The position numbers and the translations under genes are program-made. Below the pieces are notes generated by a model. The model was not told the DNA's origin. It worked only from the letters and a program-made list of their open reading frames with translations, and made no database searches. From NCBI GenBank assembly GCA_028282095.1, contig JANQIP010000031.1:1-47599 (forward strand): 47,599 nucleotides of DNA, written 5' to 3'. Each line of letters starts with the position of its first letter. Within the stretch, counting starts at the first letter, position 1. This document shows positions 1 through 7,761 of the stretch, piece by piece. The DNA is from Xanthobacteraceae bacterium. Its GTDB lineage: Bacteria; Pseudomonadota; Alphaproteobacteria; Rhizobiales; Xanthobacteraceae.

Positions 1-675
1 CTGCTGAAGGATGAAGACGATCCGAACACGCCGGTCGGGCTCCTGCTCAACGCGTTTACGTTGTACTATGCCGTGCTGCTTGCATTGCTCTCGATTTCCG
101 TCTTTGAGAACTACAATAAGGCTCAAGATGCGGTCGGCAAGGAGACGACCGCACTGATCACGCTCTATCGCGACCTGCGTGGCTATCCGGAGCCGGCCCG
201 TTCCGAGTTGATCGGTCTCCTCCAGGAATATGTGGATGAGGAAGCCGGCACCGGGTGGACCAGTCAGCGTTGGGGTGAGCCTGCGAGCGCGGCCACCAAG
301 CTTGTCAACCAGCTCAACCGCCGGATCATAGCAAGCCGCCCCCAGGGCAGAAACGACGACGATTCACTGCATGCCAATACGCTGGACCGCTTCGACCAGT
401 GGGTGGAAGCGCGCCATGATCGAATCCAGGCCGGCGAAACGCATATCCCCCCAATCCTCTGGTATGTCGTGCTGGTGGGCGCGGCGCTCAATGTCGTCGT
501 CTTGTGGCTGTTCGATCTCGGGCGGCTGACGCATCTGATCGTCAGCGGCGTGCTGATTTCCTTCATCGGGCTGGTGATCTACATGGTCGCCGCGCTCGAC
601 CGGCCGTTTCGCGGCCCCAACGGCATCGGCCCCGATTATCTGCTGCACGCCCGCGAGGAGATTCAGAAACCTTGA
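1..675 (+). CDS. DUF4239-type membrane protein, C-terminal part (partial)
   Basis: The reading frame is open from the first base of the window and stops at 675, so the start lies outside. The visible 224 residues show a hydrophobic segment near the beginning (YYAVLLALLSISVF), a charged stretch with a conserved-looking KETTAL..LYRDLRGYPEPAR block, then two close hydrophobic segments (about residues 155-175 and 180-200 of the visible part) and the ending DRPFRGPNGIGPDYL. This arrangement, with a D-x-PF-x-G motif after the last membrane segment, fits the DUF4239 (bestrophin-like) family of integral inner-membrane proteins of unknown function. The TTG at 61 is probably not the start, because good coding sequence continues upstream of it. 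The family call is from memory of its pattern. Confidence 0.6.
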   Translation: MLKDEDDPNTPVGLLLNAFTLYYAVLLALLSISVFENYNKAQDAVGKETTALITLYRDLRGYPEPARSELIGLLQEYVDEEAGTGWTSQRWGEPASAATKLVNQLNRRIIASRPQGRNDDDSLHANTLDRFDQWVEARHDRIQAGETHIPPILWYVVLVGAALNVVVLWLFDLGRLTHLIVSGVLISFIGLVIYMVAALDRPFRGPNGIGPDYLLHAREEIQKP

Positions 676-769
676 TCATCCTCCCCCGCTTGCGCGTCGC
701 TTGCGCTGCCTGAAAACAGGGATTCGGATCGCGGCGCAGGGCCGCGCACAGGAAGAGCAATCGTGCACC

Positions 770-1084
770 CTAATAGGCGACGACCTCTCCGTCCTCCCAG
801 GCGATCGGCACATCCGTCAGCTTCTTTGCGATCGCCTCACGATTGCTTTGCCGGATTCCTTTGGTGAAGACCTTGATCACCAGCCTGCCGTCTGCAGTCA
901 AACCGATGCCGGTGCCGATGACGCCGGGCTGAGCAAGAAGCCAGGCTTCGTGGCGATCCCGCACAGCCAGCAGCTCTTCTTGCGTATAGTCTTTCATTCC
1001 CGTCGCTCCAGACGCCGCAACCATCGCCAAGAAACAGACTATGCCGGAAATACAGATGCCGCGGCTGAGCTTGTAAGAACCCAC
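770..1084 (-). CDS. small secreted protein resembling the N-terminal domain of the neighbouring protease
   Basis: This encodes 104 residues from a GTG start with a good ribosome site (AAGGAG about 8 nt upstream). Residues 1-30 look like a signal peptide (hydrophobic run ICISGIVCFLAMVAASGATG). The mature part contains PGVIGTGIGLTADGRLVIKV, followed by FTKG, a LTDVPIAWEDG segment and the end. The same order of motifs (VGTGIG, L-x-IKxYVT, LPVDVEEVGAIV) is found at residues 97-154 of the protease encoded upstream on the same strand (1452-2591), so the two probably share a domain. Function is unknown. A stand-alone propeptide-like domain could act as an inhibitor or chaperone of the protease, but that is inference. 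About 370 nt of repeat-rich DNA separates the two genes, so co-transcription is uncertain. Confidence 0.7.
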   Translation of the reverse strand: MGSYKLSRGICISGIVCFLAMVAASGATGMKDYTQEELLAVRDRHEAWLLAQPGVIGTGIGLTADGRLVIKVFTKGIRQSNREAIAKKLTDVPIAWEDGEVVAY

Positions 1085-1121
1085 CTGCGAATCTCCTTAC
1101 AAGGCGCGATCGCTTCACGCT

Positions 1122-1253
1122 GAGTCAATCACGCTCTCTTTCTCTATGTTTTGTCAAATAATCTTGTCCGCAAGGTCTGCAACTCTTCGGGATCATGCTT
1201 TGTTTCATCGCATGATCTTCTCCAAAAAGTCTGCAACTTTTCGGGATCATGCT
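1122..1253 (-). repeat. family A two-hairpin intergenic repeat, two diverged tandem copies
   Basis: Read on the minus strand, each copy has the arms GCATGATC and GATCATGC around CCGAAAAGT...ACTTTTCGG, followed by an AAAGAGA linker and an AGCGcGATTGA-type second arm. The downstream copy (1200-1253) keeps the first hairpin; the copy at 1122-1199 has several mismatches. Other copies of the family are at 14173-14475, 23344-23439, 30549-30650, 42447-42546, 46237-46320 and 47506-47599. Confidence 0.8.
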
Positions 1254-1354
1254 CGCCACATTTGGGATCACCTCTCCGCGTTGGGGATTGGTCGGCGAGT
1301 ATCGAGCAAAACAAGATACGAGCCAGGGATGCGGCGCCAAGCCAACCAGTTCAA

Positions 1355-1422
1355 TCCCCCTCACCCGGATTTTCGCTTCGCTTCGAAATCCGACCTCTCC
1401 CCGCTGGGGAGAGGTGAAAAGG
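1355..1422. repeat. family E GC-rich palindromic repeat
   Basis: This is a C-rich/G-rich palindromic element: CCCCCTCACCC, an imperfect hairpin around TTCGCTTCGCTTCGAA, then ACCTCTCCCCGCTGGGGAGAGGT. Closely similar elements lie at 42265-42320 and 42376-42431, and a shorter relative is inside the 5-oxoprolinase gene near 19767. No gene is visible in the interval 1085-1451 apart from this repeat and the two family A copies. Confidence 0.75.
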
Positions 1423-1451
1423 AGTGCCTCTGACTGATTTGATATGGCACG

Positions 1452-2591
1452 TCACCGGTGAGCAACAAACCGCTGGATGCCCAGGCTGCTCATCACCGCG
1501 CCGATCGGGTTGGCGAAGGTGATGCTGTTGTCGGTGCGGCCGGCGAACAGTAGCGCGACCGGCTGGCTGGTATTCGCCGTCGCGATCAACGAACCGGAAT
1601 CGCCGCCGCGGCTGAAGGGACCGCCCGCGCCGCGCACGCCGATCTGATTGCGGAACTGGGCAACGCCTCCAGGAAAGCCGACCGATATGTTGACGCTCAG
1701 ATCCGTCACCGTTCCCACGGTCGATTGCGTCGTGCGGCCGTTCTTCTTCACCGTCATGCCCAGACGCGGCGCCACCGGCGTCGGGTTAAGCGTGTAAGTC
1801 ACAAGCCGCGGATCGACGAGAGAAAACGATGTCCAGCCCACGGCCGCGTCAACGAGGTTGGGCCCCGGGAAATTGATCCTGACGAAATTCTCCAGGATCG
1901 CGATCCGGTCGCCCGGCACGACTCCTCCGTCGGCGCGGCCCGGCTGGATGATCGGATCGCCAAGCCGCGCATTGTTGGAGTTCGCGATCACGTGGTTGTT
2001 GCTCAGCAGGCACAGATGATTGTTCCTTGTCACCACAAGGCACCCCAAGGTGCCCGCCGTGACCTGCGGATGACCGATCGAAACCCCGCATCGGACCGGG
2101 CGCGGATACCGGCGATTGTAGAGCTGCGGAACGATGGCACCAACTTCCTCGACATCCACAGGCAGGCCACCGACCGAAGCCGGCGCGGTGCCGAATGTGC
2201 TCACCGGCCCGCGCGCCACCTTCTCGGTCACATAGATTTTCAGCGTGAGTTCCGATGTCATAAGCCCGCCGACGACACGAAAACCGATTCCGGTGCCAAC
2301 GGGCTTTTCTGCACTCATTGTGTAGTCCGCCGCCTCTTCGGCGAAGGAAGCCATCATGGCCTCGCTGCCGCCAAGCCTATGCTCGAGTTCTTCTTGTGCT
2401 GCGAACCAATCCTTGTTCAGGGCGACCGTATCGACGGTCTCAGCCGATTCCGTTACCTGAGCCTCGTCCCCGACGGCCGTTTCAGGTGCATTCGGATCGA
2501 ACTCTATCGGACCAGGCTCGCCGGATCTGCTTCCGGCGGTGGTGTCGCCCAGTTCAATCGGATTCCCTGGCCTTCCTGTTTGCTCGGACAC
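1452..2591 (-). CDS. trypsin-like serine protease (S1-type) with N-terminal prodomain-like region
   Basis: This encodes 379 residues from a GTG start with an AGAGGG ribosome site. The C-terminal two thirds (about 165-379) carry the chymotrypsin-fold triad: His200 in LLSNNHVIANSN, Asp248 in LVDAAVGW and Ser332 in GGDSGSLI. The oxyanion GDSGS motif is intact, so the enzyme should be active. Residues 1-60 are acidic and low in complexity. Residues 60-155 include VGTGIG and LTLKIYVTEK motifs shared with the small secreted protein encoded downstream (770-1084). No signal peptide is visible, so the protein may be cytoplasmic or exported by a non-Sec route. Such proteins are scattered in bacteria, often near hydrolytic or envelope genes; the substrate is unknown. 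The gene is probably monocistronic, with the rnpB terminator upstream and repeats downstream. Confidence 0.8.
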   Translation of the reverse strand: MSEQTGRPGNPIELGDTTAGSRSGEPGPIEFDPNAPETAVGDEAQVTESAETVDTVALNKDWFAAQEELEHRLGGSEAMMASFAEEAADYTMSAEKPVGTGIGFRVVGGLMTSELTLKIYVTEKVARGPVSTFGTAPASVGGLPVDVEEVGAIVPQLYNRRYPRPVRCGVSIGHPQVTAGTLGCLVVTRNNHLCLLSNNHVIANSNNARLGDPIIQPGRADGGVVPGDRIAILENFVRINFPGPNLVDAAVGWTSFSLVDPRLVTYTLNPTPVAPRLGMTVKKNGRTTQSTVGTVTDLSVNISVGFPGGVAQFRNQIGVRGAGGPFSRGGDSGSLIATANTSQPVALLFAGRTDNSITFANPIGAVMSSLGIQRFVAHR

Positions 2592-2726
2592 GGCTACGCC
2601 CTCTCTGTCGCGGAAAAACGACCAACGCCCTCCAGCAAGAGGCCCTTATACTCTATAGTTGCAATAAAAGATTGACCTATTCTGATGATTGTTTCGGCTG
2701 ATTGTCCGCAAGAAATTTCAGGTGCG

Positions 2727-2766
2727 AAAAATGGCGGGGCCCGGCGGTGCCTGCCCGCCGGGCCCC
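2727..2766 (-). terminator. Rho-independent terminator of rnpB
   Basis: A perfect 12-bp stem (2736-2747 paired with 2755-2766; GGGGCCCGGCGG arms) with a 7-nt loop lies directly after the RNase P RNA in the minus direction. It is followed a few bases later by a T-run, read on the minus strand from 2730 to 2727. Confidence 0.85.
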
Positions 2767-2768
2767 TC

Positions 2769-3180
2769 ATCGATCAGCCGGCCTGTAAGCCGGGTTCTGT
2801 AGGGTGCGGCACCAAAGCACCGCACGCGACGGCCATTCCTCTGGGACGCCGGTCGCCTGGCGCCTCGAGCAACCAACCCGGACGGCTGGATCCGAACATC
2901 GATCTGGGGGCTTGCGTCCCCGCGCCGTCCCTATTCGGTTTTGCTCCCGGTGGGGTTTGCCGTGCCGTTTCCGTTGCCGGAACCGCGGTGCGCTCTTACC
3001 GCACCGTTTCACCCTTGCCGCGTTCAACACATACCCGCCGCGGCGGTTTGATTTCTGTGGCACTGTCCCTGGGGTTGCCCCCGCCGGACCTTATCCGGCA
3101 CCGTATGTCCGTGGAGCCCGGACTTTCCTCCCCGGCAGCCTTTCGGCCCGCGCCGGAGCGGCCGTCCAGCCGACTGATCT
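2769..3180 (-). ncRNA. rnpB: RNase P RNA, bacterial type A
   Basis: On the minus strand the sequence opens with GAUCAGUCGGCUGGACGGCC and then GGGGAGGAAAGUCCGGGCUCC, the universal CR-I region of RNase P RNA. It runs through the GGUAAGAGCGCACCG region (CR-III) and ends with ACAGAACCCGGCUUACAGGCCGGCUGAUC. The 5' GAUCAGUCGGCU pairs with the 3' GGCCGGCUGAUC to form helix P1. The length, about 412 nt, is normal for alphaproteobacteria. This ribozyme removes 5' leaders from pre-tRNA together with RnpA. The ends are inferred from P1, a promoter at 3185-3213 and the terminator; exact termini are uncertain by a few bases. Confidence 0.95.
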
Positions 3181-3184
3181 TCTA

Positions 3185-3213
3185 GGAATGGGATCGACCA
3201 CGCATGCCGTCAA
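3185..3213 (-). promoter_or_regulatory. candidate sigma-70 promoter of rnpB
   Basis: Read on the minus strand, TTGACG (3213-3208) is followed after 17 nt by CATTCC (3190-3185), which would start transcription near 3178-3179, just where helix P1 begins. The -35 box overlaps the stop codon of the amidase gene, so rnpB has its own promoter tucked into the end of that gene. Confidence 0.5.
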
Positions 3214-3980
3214 GGTTCGGCGACCTGGGCGTCGCGCGCCGCGATGAGTGTTTCGAGCGTGCGCAAGGTCGAAAGATCGGCCAGCCCGTCGATCCGTTGG
3301 GTACGGAAATGGCGCTGGAAAGCCGTCACCACTGTTGCGGTCGCAGCATCATAGGTGCCGGTCCGCGCAATCCCGTAACCATAGGCGGCGAGCGCCTGCT
3401 GCAAGGCCGCGACCTCCTCGCCCGAGTCGCCCGGACCGAGGACCGGGCCGGCAACGATGGGCGCGGGAGGCACCCATAATCCGATTCCCCGCTCGGCGAG
3501 CCGCGCCCATGGAAAAAGCTCGCCCGGGTCCTGCTTGCGGCTCGGTGCGACATCGGAATGGCCGAGGACCCGATCGGGGCGGATCGCCCACCGCAGCACG
3601 ATCTCGCGTGCGAGCGTGATCACCGCGACGATCTGCGGCTCAGGGAAATCGCGATAGCCGAATTCGTGGCCCGGATTGACGATCTCGATACCGATTGAAC
3701 GCAGATTGATATCGTTGCCGCGCTCCCAGAATGAAGCGCCCGCATGCCAGGCGCGTTCGGCCTCCGGCACGAGCTGGAACACGGTGCCGTCCTCATCGAC
3801 GAGATAGTGGCACGACACTCTGGCTTCGCGCGCGCATAGCCGGTCGAGTGCGGCCTGCATCGTCGCCATCCCCGTATAGTGCAAGAGCAGGATGTCGGGT
3901 GCCGCACCCGCCCGCGGGTTGCGGTTGGGCGAGGGCACGACGCGCAAGACAAGGGATGAATCGGGCTTGAAATCGGACAT
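3210..3980 (-). CDS. N-acetylmuramoyl-L-alanine amidase, AmpD/AmiD type, with peptidoglycan-binding domain
   Basis: This is a zinc amidase that cleaves the lactyl-amide bond between N-acetylmuramic acid and the stem peptide, used in peptidoglycan recycling. With the start at MSDFKPDS (256 residues), the Amidase_2 domain covers about 15-165. Likely zinc ligands are His34 (LLLHYTG), His141 (GHSDVAP) and Asp151 (KQDPGELFPW); Glu99 in IGIEIVNPG is the probable catalytic residue. A PG_binding_1 domain (LGPGDSGEEVAALQQAL) follows at about 182-248. There is no signal peptide, which suggests a cytoplasmic AmpD-like role. Upstream in-frame starts at 3989 (ATG) and 4001 (TTG) are possible; none has a strong ribosome site, and 3980 was chosen because rhizobial homologs usually begin M-x-x-F-x-PDS. 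rnpB follows within about 30 nt. Confidence 0.88.
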   Translation of the reverse strand: MSDFKPDSSLVLRVVPSPNRNPRAGAAPDILLLHYTGMATMQAALDRLCAREARVSCHYLVDEDGTVFQLVPEAERAWHAGASFWERGNDINLRSIGIEIVNPGHEFGYRDFPEPQIVAVITLAREIVLRWAIRPDRVLGHSDVAPSRKQDPGELFPWARLAERGIGLWVPPAPIVAGPVLGPGDSGEEVAALQQALAAYGYGIARTGTYDAATATVVTAFQRHFRTQRIDGLADLSTLRTLETLIAARDAQVAEP

Positions 3981-4101
3981 CGCGTGCATCGGCGGCAGCA
4001 AGGTTGCCGCAACAAGGGCTCAACACCCGCTGATGCGCAAGCGAATTTGTTCTCGAATACCCTTTTCGTTCAGTTTGATCCGCATCGGACGACAAACACC
4101 G

Positions 4102-4130
4102 ACGGCCCGGACTTGAAATCCGGGCCGTTT
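4102..4130 (-). terminator. strong hairpin after the PRC-barrel gene, probable terminator
   Basis: A perfect 10-bp stem (ACGGCCCGGA / TCCGGGCCGT) with a 7-nt loop lies about 60 nt beyond the stop of the minus-strand PRC-barrel gene and before the amidase gene. The U-tract on the minus strand is weak (GTCGGTGTTTG), so termination strength is uncertain. Confidence 0.5.
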
Positions 4131-4190
4131 CCATGTGCGCAGCGCCGCGCGCCGGGCCGAGATCAGGTACGATGCGGTAGGTCGATCCAC

Positions 4191-4718
4191 TCAGCGCGAG
4201 GGAGCGGGAGCATTCGGCATCGTGCCCGAGCCGGCTCCTGTCGTGGCGCTGCTCTCGCCCTTCGAATTGAACGCCGCATGCTGCTCAAGCTCGTCCTTGG
4301 TCATCGACAGGTGGAACTGATCCGCGGCGCTCTTGTTCGTCCCGCTATTGGCCGGCACGACCGTGAAAACGGCCATCGGAAGCGCGATCTCCTTCGCCCC
4401 AAGGCCGAGGAACCCGCCTACCCCGACGATCAGCGCATCGATTTTGCCGCTCTTGTCGACAAGCATGTCGCTCACCTCGCCGATCCACTCATCGCCTATG
4501 CCGACGACATGGGCGCCCATGAGCTGCGATCCGAGCCATTGGTTCGAAGACCGTGACGTGATCGACGCCACGTCCATGTCGGTCCGGCTCATACCGGCGG
4601 CGGAACTGCCGGGATCTTGGGCGGGATTTTGCGCGGGATTCTGGGCAGGATCTTGGGCAAGAGCGGTCGAGAGCATCAGGCCGCTCACGGCCGCCGCGGC
4701 CATGAGAGTTCGAATCAT
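4191..4718 (-). CDS. exported PRC-barrel domain protein
   Basis: This encodes 175 residues beginning MIRTLMAAAAVSGL; the start was chosen for GGAGG 8 nt upstream. Residues 1-21 form a signal peptide ending ALAQ. A short low-complexity stretch follows (DPAQNPAQNPAQDPG, encoded by degenerate 12-nt repeats at about 4611-4660). Residues about 60-140 form a PRC-barrel: SNQWLGSQLMGAHVVGIGDE, then WIGEVSDMLVDKSGKIDALI with a GGFLGLGAKEIALP strand. Related alphaproteobacterial proteins sit in the periplasm; PRC-barrels generally bind RNA or protein partners, but the role of the exported ones is unknown. The gene lies downstream of the kinase-Usp gene with a gap of about 63 nt and may share its transcript. 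Confidence 0.82.
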   Translation of the reverse strand: MIRTLMAAAAVSGLMLSTALAQDPAQNPAQNPAQDPGSSAAGMSRTDMDVASITSRSSNQWLGSQLMGAHVVGIGDEWIGEVSDMLVDKSGKIDALIVGVGGFLGLGAKEIALPMAVFTVVPANSGTNKSAADQFHLSMTKDELEQHAAFNSKGESSATTGAGSGTMPNAPAPSR

Positions 4719-4781
4719 GTCGAGTGCCTCCTCGATAGATGTACATGAACGCGCAGGGCGCATGCGCGGCCCTACATGCGC

Positions 4782-6248
4782 TCAACCAGCGCCTGTGCTC
4801 TCGGTTCCACCCTGAAGCGTGGCCAGACCTTGCTCGTCGGGCATATCCTGGGTTGAAACCGGCTGTCGCACGACCGTTACGGTGCAGGGCGCCTTGGCGA
4901 CAACCTGCGAGGAAACGCTCCCGAGATAACGGCGCAGCGGCGCGCTTCCACGGGCACCCAGGACAATATGGTCGACATTGTTGTTGACCGCATAGTCGAT
5001 GATCGCCGCCGCCGGGTCGGGTGACTCGAACACGTGATAAGTGATGCGGTCGTCTGCGACCGGAAGCGAGCGCGCCCAGTGTTTCAACTCGATCAGGCGC
5101 TGGAGATGCGGATTGCGCCCCTGCGCATCCTCCAGCCGATCGAGGGTTATGCGCGAGGTCTTCAGAACATTGACGCAGGCAAGCCGGGCCGACGGTTCCG
5201 TCGCCAGGATCCGGCGAAGGGCGATGGCGAGCGCTTCGCGCAGACCCTCGGCATCCGGCGACAGATCGATCGCGCTCATGACGATGGGCGAACGATCGAT
5301 CAGGCTGGCCGCCGGGCGCGCGCGTATCGGCGGCGCATTGCGATTGGCGAGCCAGCGCATGAACACGGCCACCGTGCCGTCGCGGTAATGCCGCTCGGAC
5401 CGCGCCGTGAGCAGGACGTCCTCAGGATGTTGGAGGGCAAACCGCAACTGCGCCGCCGTTTCGTAGCGCGCGTCGGGGTTGATCTCCAGGCAACGCAGAA
5501 TGATCTCCTGCAGCCACGGCGCGATGTCCTTTTTCCACCAGCGCGGGGGGAGCGGATCGCGCCACAGGCGCCGTCGCCATTCGGATTCGCGTTCGGGCTG
5601 GCCGAATGGGTATTCGCCGGTCGCCAGCACATAGAGGATCACCCCCAGCCCGAAGATGTCGCTGCGCGGATCGTTGCGCCCGCGCCTGACCTGCTCCGGC
5701 GCGACATAGGCGCCGGTGCCGACCGGGCTGTCGAACTCCTCGCCGATCAGATCGGGAAGCTGGAGATTGCGCGAGAGCCCGAAGTCGATCAGCACCACGG
5801 TCCCATTGTCGCGCTGGATGATATTGCTCGGCTTGAGATCGAGATGGATGACGTGCTGCTGATGAATGTCGTGCAACGCGTCCGCAACGCGGGCGCCGAC
5901 GCGCGCGGCCGCTTCGTCAGGCTGCGGTCCCTGGTCGATCCGGTGCATCAGCGATTGCCCGGCGACATGCTCCATGACGATGTAGGGCTGCTCGAAATCG
6001 CCGGCGGCGATGAAGCGCGGCACATGCGGTCCGGACAGCCGGGACAGGATCATCTGCTCCTGCTCGAAGCCGACGATGGTCAACGGGTCCTCGCCGCGCC
6101 GCAGGAGCGGGATCTTCATGATCAGCGGGAGCGCGATTCCGGTATGCGACACCCGCCAGAAATCGGCCATGCCGCCCGACTCAAGCTGGCGATCGAGACG
6201 AAAACCGTCGATCGTATCGCCCGGTACAAGAGAACGGCCGTTCAGCAA
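4782..6248 (-). CDS. serine/threonine protein kinase fused to a universal stress protein (UspA) domain
   Basis: The protein has 488 residues. Residues about 15-280 are a Hanks-type kinase: glycine-rich ESGGMADFWRV (23-33), ATP lysine Lys45 (LIMKIPLL), catalytic HLDLKPSN (135-142, Asp137), DFG (155-157) and APE (183-185). The residue before the catalytic Asp is Leu rather than Arg (non-RD). Residues about 320-462 are a UspA domain with the nucleotide-binding motif GARGSAPLRRYLGS (431-444). No membrane segment is visible, so it should act in the cytoplasm. The start is a TTG with GAGG about 10 nt upstream, 15 nt after the stop of the metallophosphoesterase gene, so the two are an operon. Substrates are unknown; the fusion suggests stress or nucleotide sensing coupled to phosphorylation. 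Confidence 0.9.
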   Translation of the reverse strand: MLNGRSLVPGDTIDGFRLDRQLESGGMADFWRVSHTGIALPLIMKIPLLRRGEDPLTIVGFEQEQMILSRLSGPHVPRFIAAGDFEQPYIVMEHVAGQSLMHRIDQGPQPDEAAARVGARVADALHDIHQQHVIHLDLKPSNIIQRDNGTVVLIDFGLSRNLQLPDLIGEEFDSPVGTGAYVAPEQVRRGRNDPRSDIFGLGVILYVLATGEYPFGQPERESEWRRRLWRDPLPPRWWKKDIAPWLQEIILRCLEINPDARYETAAQLRFALQHPEDVLLTARSERHYRDGTVAVFMRWLANRNAPPIRARPAASLIDRSPIVMSAIDLSPDAEGLREALAIALRRILATEPSARLACVNVLKTSRITLDRLEDAQGRNPHLQRLIELKHWARSLPVADDRITYHVFESPDPAAAIIDYAVNNNVDHIVLGARGSAPLRRYLGSVSSQVVAKAPCTVTVVRQPVSTQDMPDEQGLATLQGGTESTGAG

Positions 6249-6263
6249 TCGCGCGATCCTCGA

Positions 6264-7004
6264 TCAGTATCCCTGATACAGGCGATAGCTCAGCCCGATC
6301 GGCAGCCCCGCATTGCTGATCTTCTTGGCCGCGCTGTCGACGTCGTAAGGCACGCGCATATAGGTCAGGACGTCGGTCGCCGTATCGAGCACGGCATAAC
6401 ACGCGGCCGGGTTCAGGTCGCGCGGCTGCCCGACCGATCCGATCACCGCGAGCCAGCGCCGGCGCGGCGTCAGCGGTATCTCGACGCGGTCGATCGGGTC
6501 GAAACTCGCGAATTTGCCGGTCACCGACATATGGAAAAGGCTCGGCACATGGGTATGGCCGCAGAAGGTCGCGTGCGCTTGCGAGGCCACCAGCGCGCGC
6601 GAGGCCGAATAAAGGTCGGTGATATATCCCCATTCGCCGGGTGCGACCGGATTGGCATGGACATAGAGGTAGTTCCCCCGCTGGACGGTGAGCGGAAGCC
6701 GACGCAGGAAGTCGTTATGTGCGGGTGAAAGCCTTGATTGTGTCCAGGAGATCGCGGCCGAGGCATCTTCGTTCAGTGACACAGGATCGCCGGCGACTGC
6801 CGCATCGTGATTGCCGAGAATGGCAATGGCCCCGCGCTCGACATGCGCCATCACCGAATCGAGCACCCAGCCGGGGTCGGCGCCGTAGCCCACATAGTCC
6901 CCGAGGAAAACATACTGCGCGACGCCGTTTCGCTCGGCGTGCTCAAGGCAGGCTTCGAAGGCCTCGCGATTGCCGTGGATGTCGCTAAGTAGCGCTATTC
7001 GCAT
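6264..7004 (-). CDS. calcineurin-like metallophosphoesterase (YfcE/MJ0936-like)
   Basis: The 246-residue protein has the full two-metal phosphoesterase motif set: D8-x-H10 (LLSDIHGN), GD at 35-36 (FLGDYVGYG), GNHD at 64-67, His116 (YVHANP) and GHTH at 149-152. It belongs to the cytoplasmic phosphodiesterase/phosphatase group often annotated as diadenosine tetraphosphatase-like or YfcE-like; the real substrate cannot be told from sequence. It is the first gene of a minus-strand unit with the kinase-Usp gene. Pairing of a kinase and a phosphoesterase invites the idea of opposing activities, but this fold is not a typical protein Ser/Thr phosphatase (PPP) sequence, so that is weak inference. It diverges from mraZ across about 270 nt. 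Confidence 0.88.
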   Translation of the reverse strand: MRIALLSDIHGNREAFEACLEHAERNGVAQYVFLGDYVGYGADPGWVLDSVMAHVERGAIAILGNHDAAVAGDPVSLNEDASAAISWTQSRLSPAHNDFLRRLPLTVQRGNYLYVHANPVAPGEWGYITDLYSASRALVASQAHATFCGHTHVPSLFHMSVTGKFASFDPIDRVEIPLTPRRRWLAVIGSVGQPRDLNPAACYAVLDTATDVLTYMRVPYDVDSAAKKISNAGLPIGLSYRLYQGY

Positions 7005-7144
7005 CGTTTCCAGAAGGTTGGACAGAGTCGCCGGGGCGAAAAAGCATCTAAACGAGAAACGCTTCTTTAAGTTTAACCGTCGCTAATCGCAATTCATCTT
7101 GTGCTGCGGGACAGGCCGCGATTCTGCGTCCGTTTCTGCGTCCG

Positions 7145-7173
7145 TTGACGCCCATGTGGACCCATGATATCCC
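7145..7173 (+). promoter_or_regulatory. candidate promoter of the mraZ/dcw operon
   Basis: TTGACG (7145-7150), a 17-nt spacer and TATCCC (7168-7173) form a plausible sigma-70 promoter, with transcription starting near 7180, about 100 nt before mraZ. It overlaps the four MraZ boxes. A perfect 12-bp tandem duplication (TTCTGCGTCCGT, 7122-7145) lies directly upstream. Confidence 0.45.
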
Positions 7174-7185
7174 AACCCTGCCCAT
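7151..7185. promoter_or_regulatory. MraZ operator: four CCCA[T/A] boxes at exact 10-bp spacing
   Basis: CCCAT (7151), CCCAT (7161), CCCAA (7171) and CCCAT (7181) recur at exactly 10-bp intervals with unrelated 5-bp spacers. Read on the other strand they are (A/T)TGGG boxes. This is the known architecture of MraZ operators in proteobacteria (TGGGN repeats with 5-nt spacers), here lying over the candidate mraZ promoter. It implies autoregulation of the dcw operon by MraZ. Confidence 0.8.
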
Positions 7186-7278
7186 CTAGAGCAATGCAGG
7201 CGGCCTCGGCCTGGTTCTATGGAATGAGAGGGGCATTTTCGGGGTGGCACGCCGGCATTGGCCCGGCGCTAGGTCGTC

Positions 7279-7761
7279 ATGAGCACGAACCGGTTCGTTG
7301 CCAACTTCACGTCGCGAGTCGACGCGAAGGGGCGCATGTCGATTCCGGCGACGTTTCGTGCGGTGCTGGCTCGCGATGGGTTCGACGGGCTGTATTGCTA
7401 TCCGAGCCTCGACCGGCCCGCGATCGATGCCGGGGGCCACGGTCTGCTTGCCGAGGTCGAGCACCTGATTGCGCGATTTGCGCCCTATTCGGACGAACGG
7501 GAGGAGTTGCTCGTCGCGCTTTATGGCCGGAGCGAGACGCTCAAGATCGACGGCGAGGGTCGGGTGGTCCTGACGGAAATGCTGAAGACGCATGCCGGGA
7601 TCGGCGAGGCGGCTACCTTTGTCGGGCTTGGCCAACGGTTCCAAATTTGGGAACCAGAGCGTTTCCGCGTGCACCTGGAAAAGGCCACCGCCACGGTGCG
7701 CGCGCTCACGCGGCGGCTCGGTTCCGATCAAGAGGCGCCCGGCGACGGAGTACGGGAATGA
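7279..7761 (+). CDS. mraZ: transcriptional regulator MraZ
   Basis: The 160-residue protein has two SpoVT/AbrB-type DNA-binding half-domains: the first with [13 protein letters not shown] (15-27), the second with [12 protein letters not shown] (91-102). The length is normal for alphaproteobacteria. MraZ forms ring-shaped oligomers that bind direct repeats upstream of its own gene and represses the division and cell wall operon. Four matching boxes lie at 7151-7185. The stop overlaps the rsmH start (ATGA), so translation is coupled. Confidence 0.95.
   Translation: MSTNRFVANFTSRVDAKGRMSIPATFRAVLARDGFDGLYCYPSLDRPAIDAGGHGLLAEVEHLIARFAPYSDEREELLVALYGRSETLKIDGEGRVVLTEMLKTHAGIGEAATFVGLGQRFQIWEPERFRVHLEKATATVRALTRRLGSDQEAPGDGVRE

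Noticed and set aside
2685..3247. Open reading frames of up to 166 codons between 2.7 and 3.2 kb
   Set aside because: This interval is the RNase P RNA gene with its promoter and terminator; the frames are incidental.
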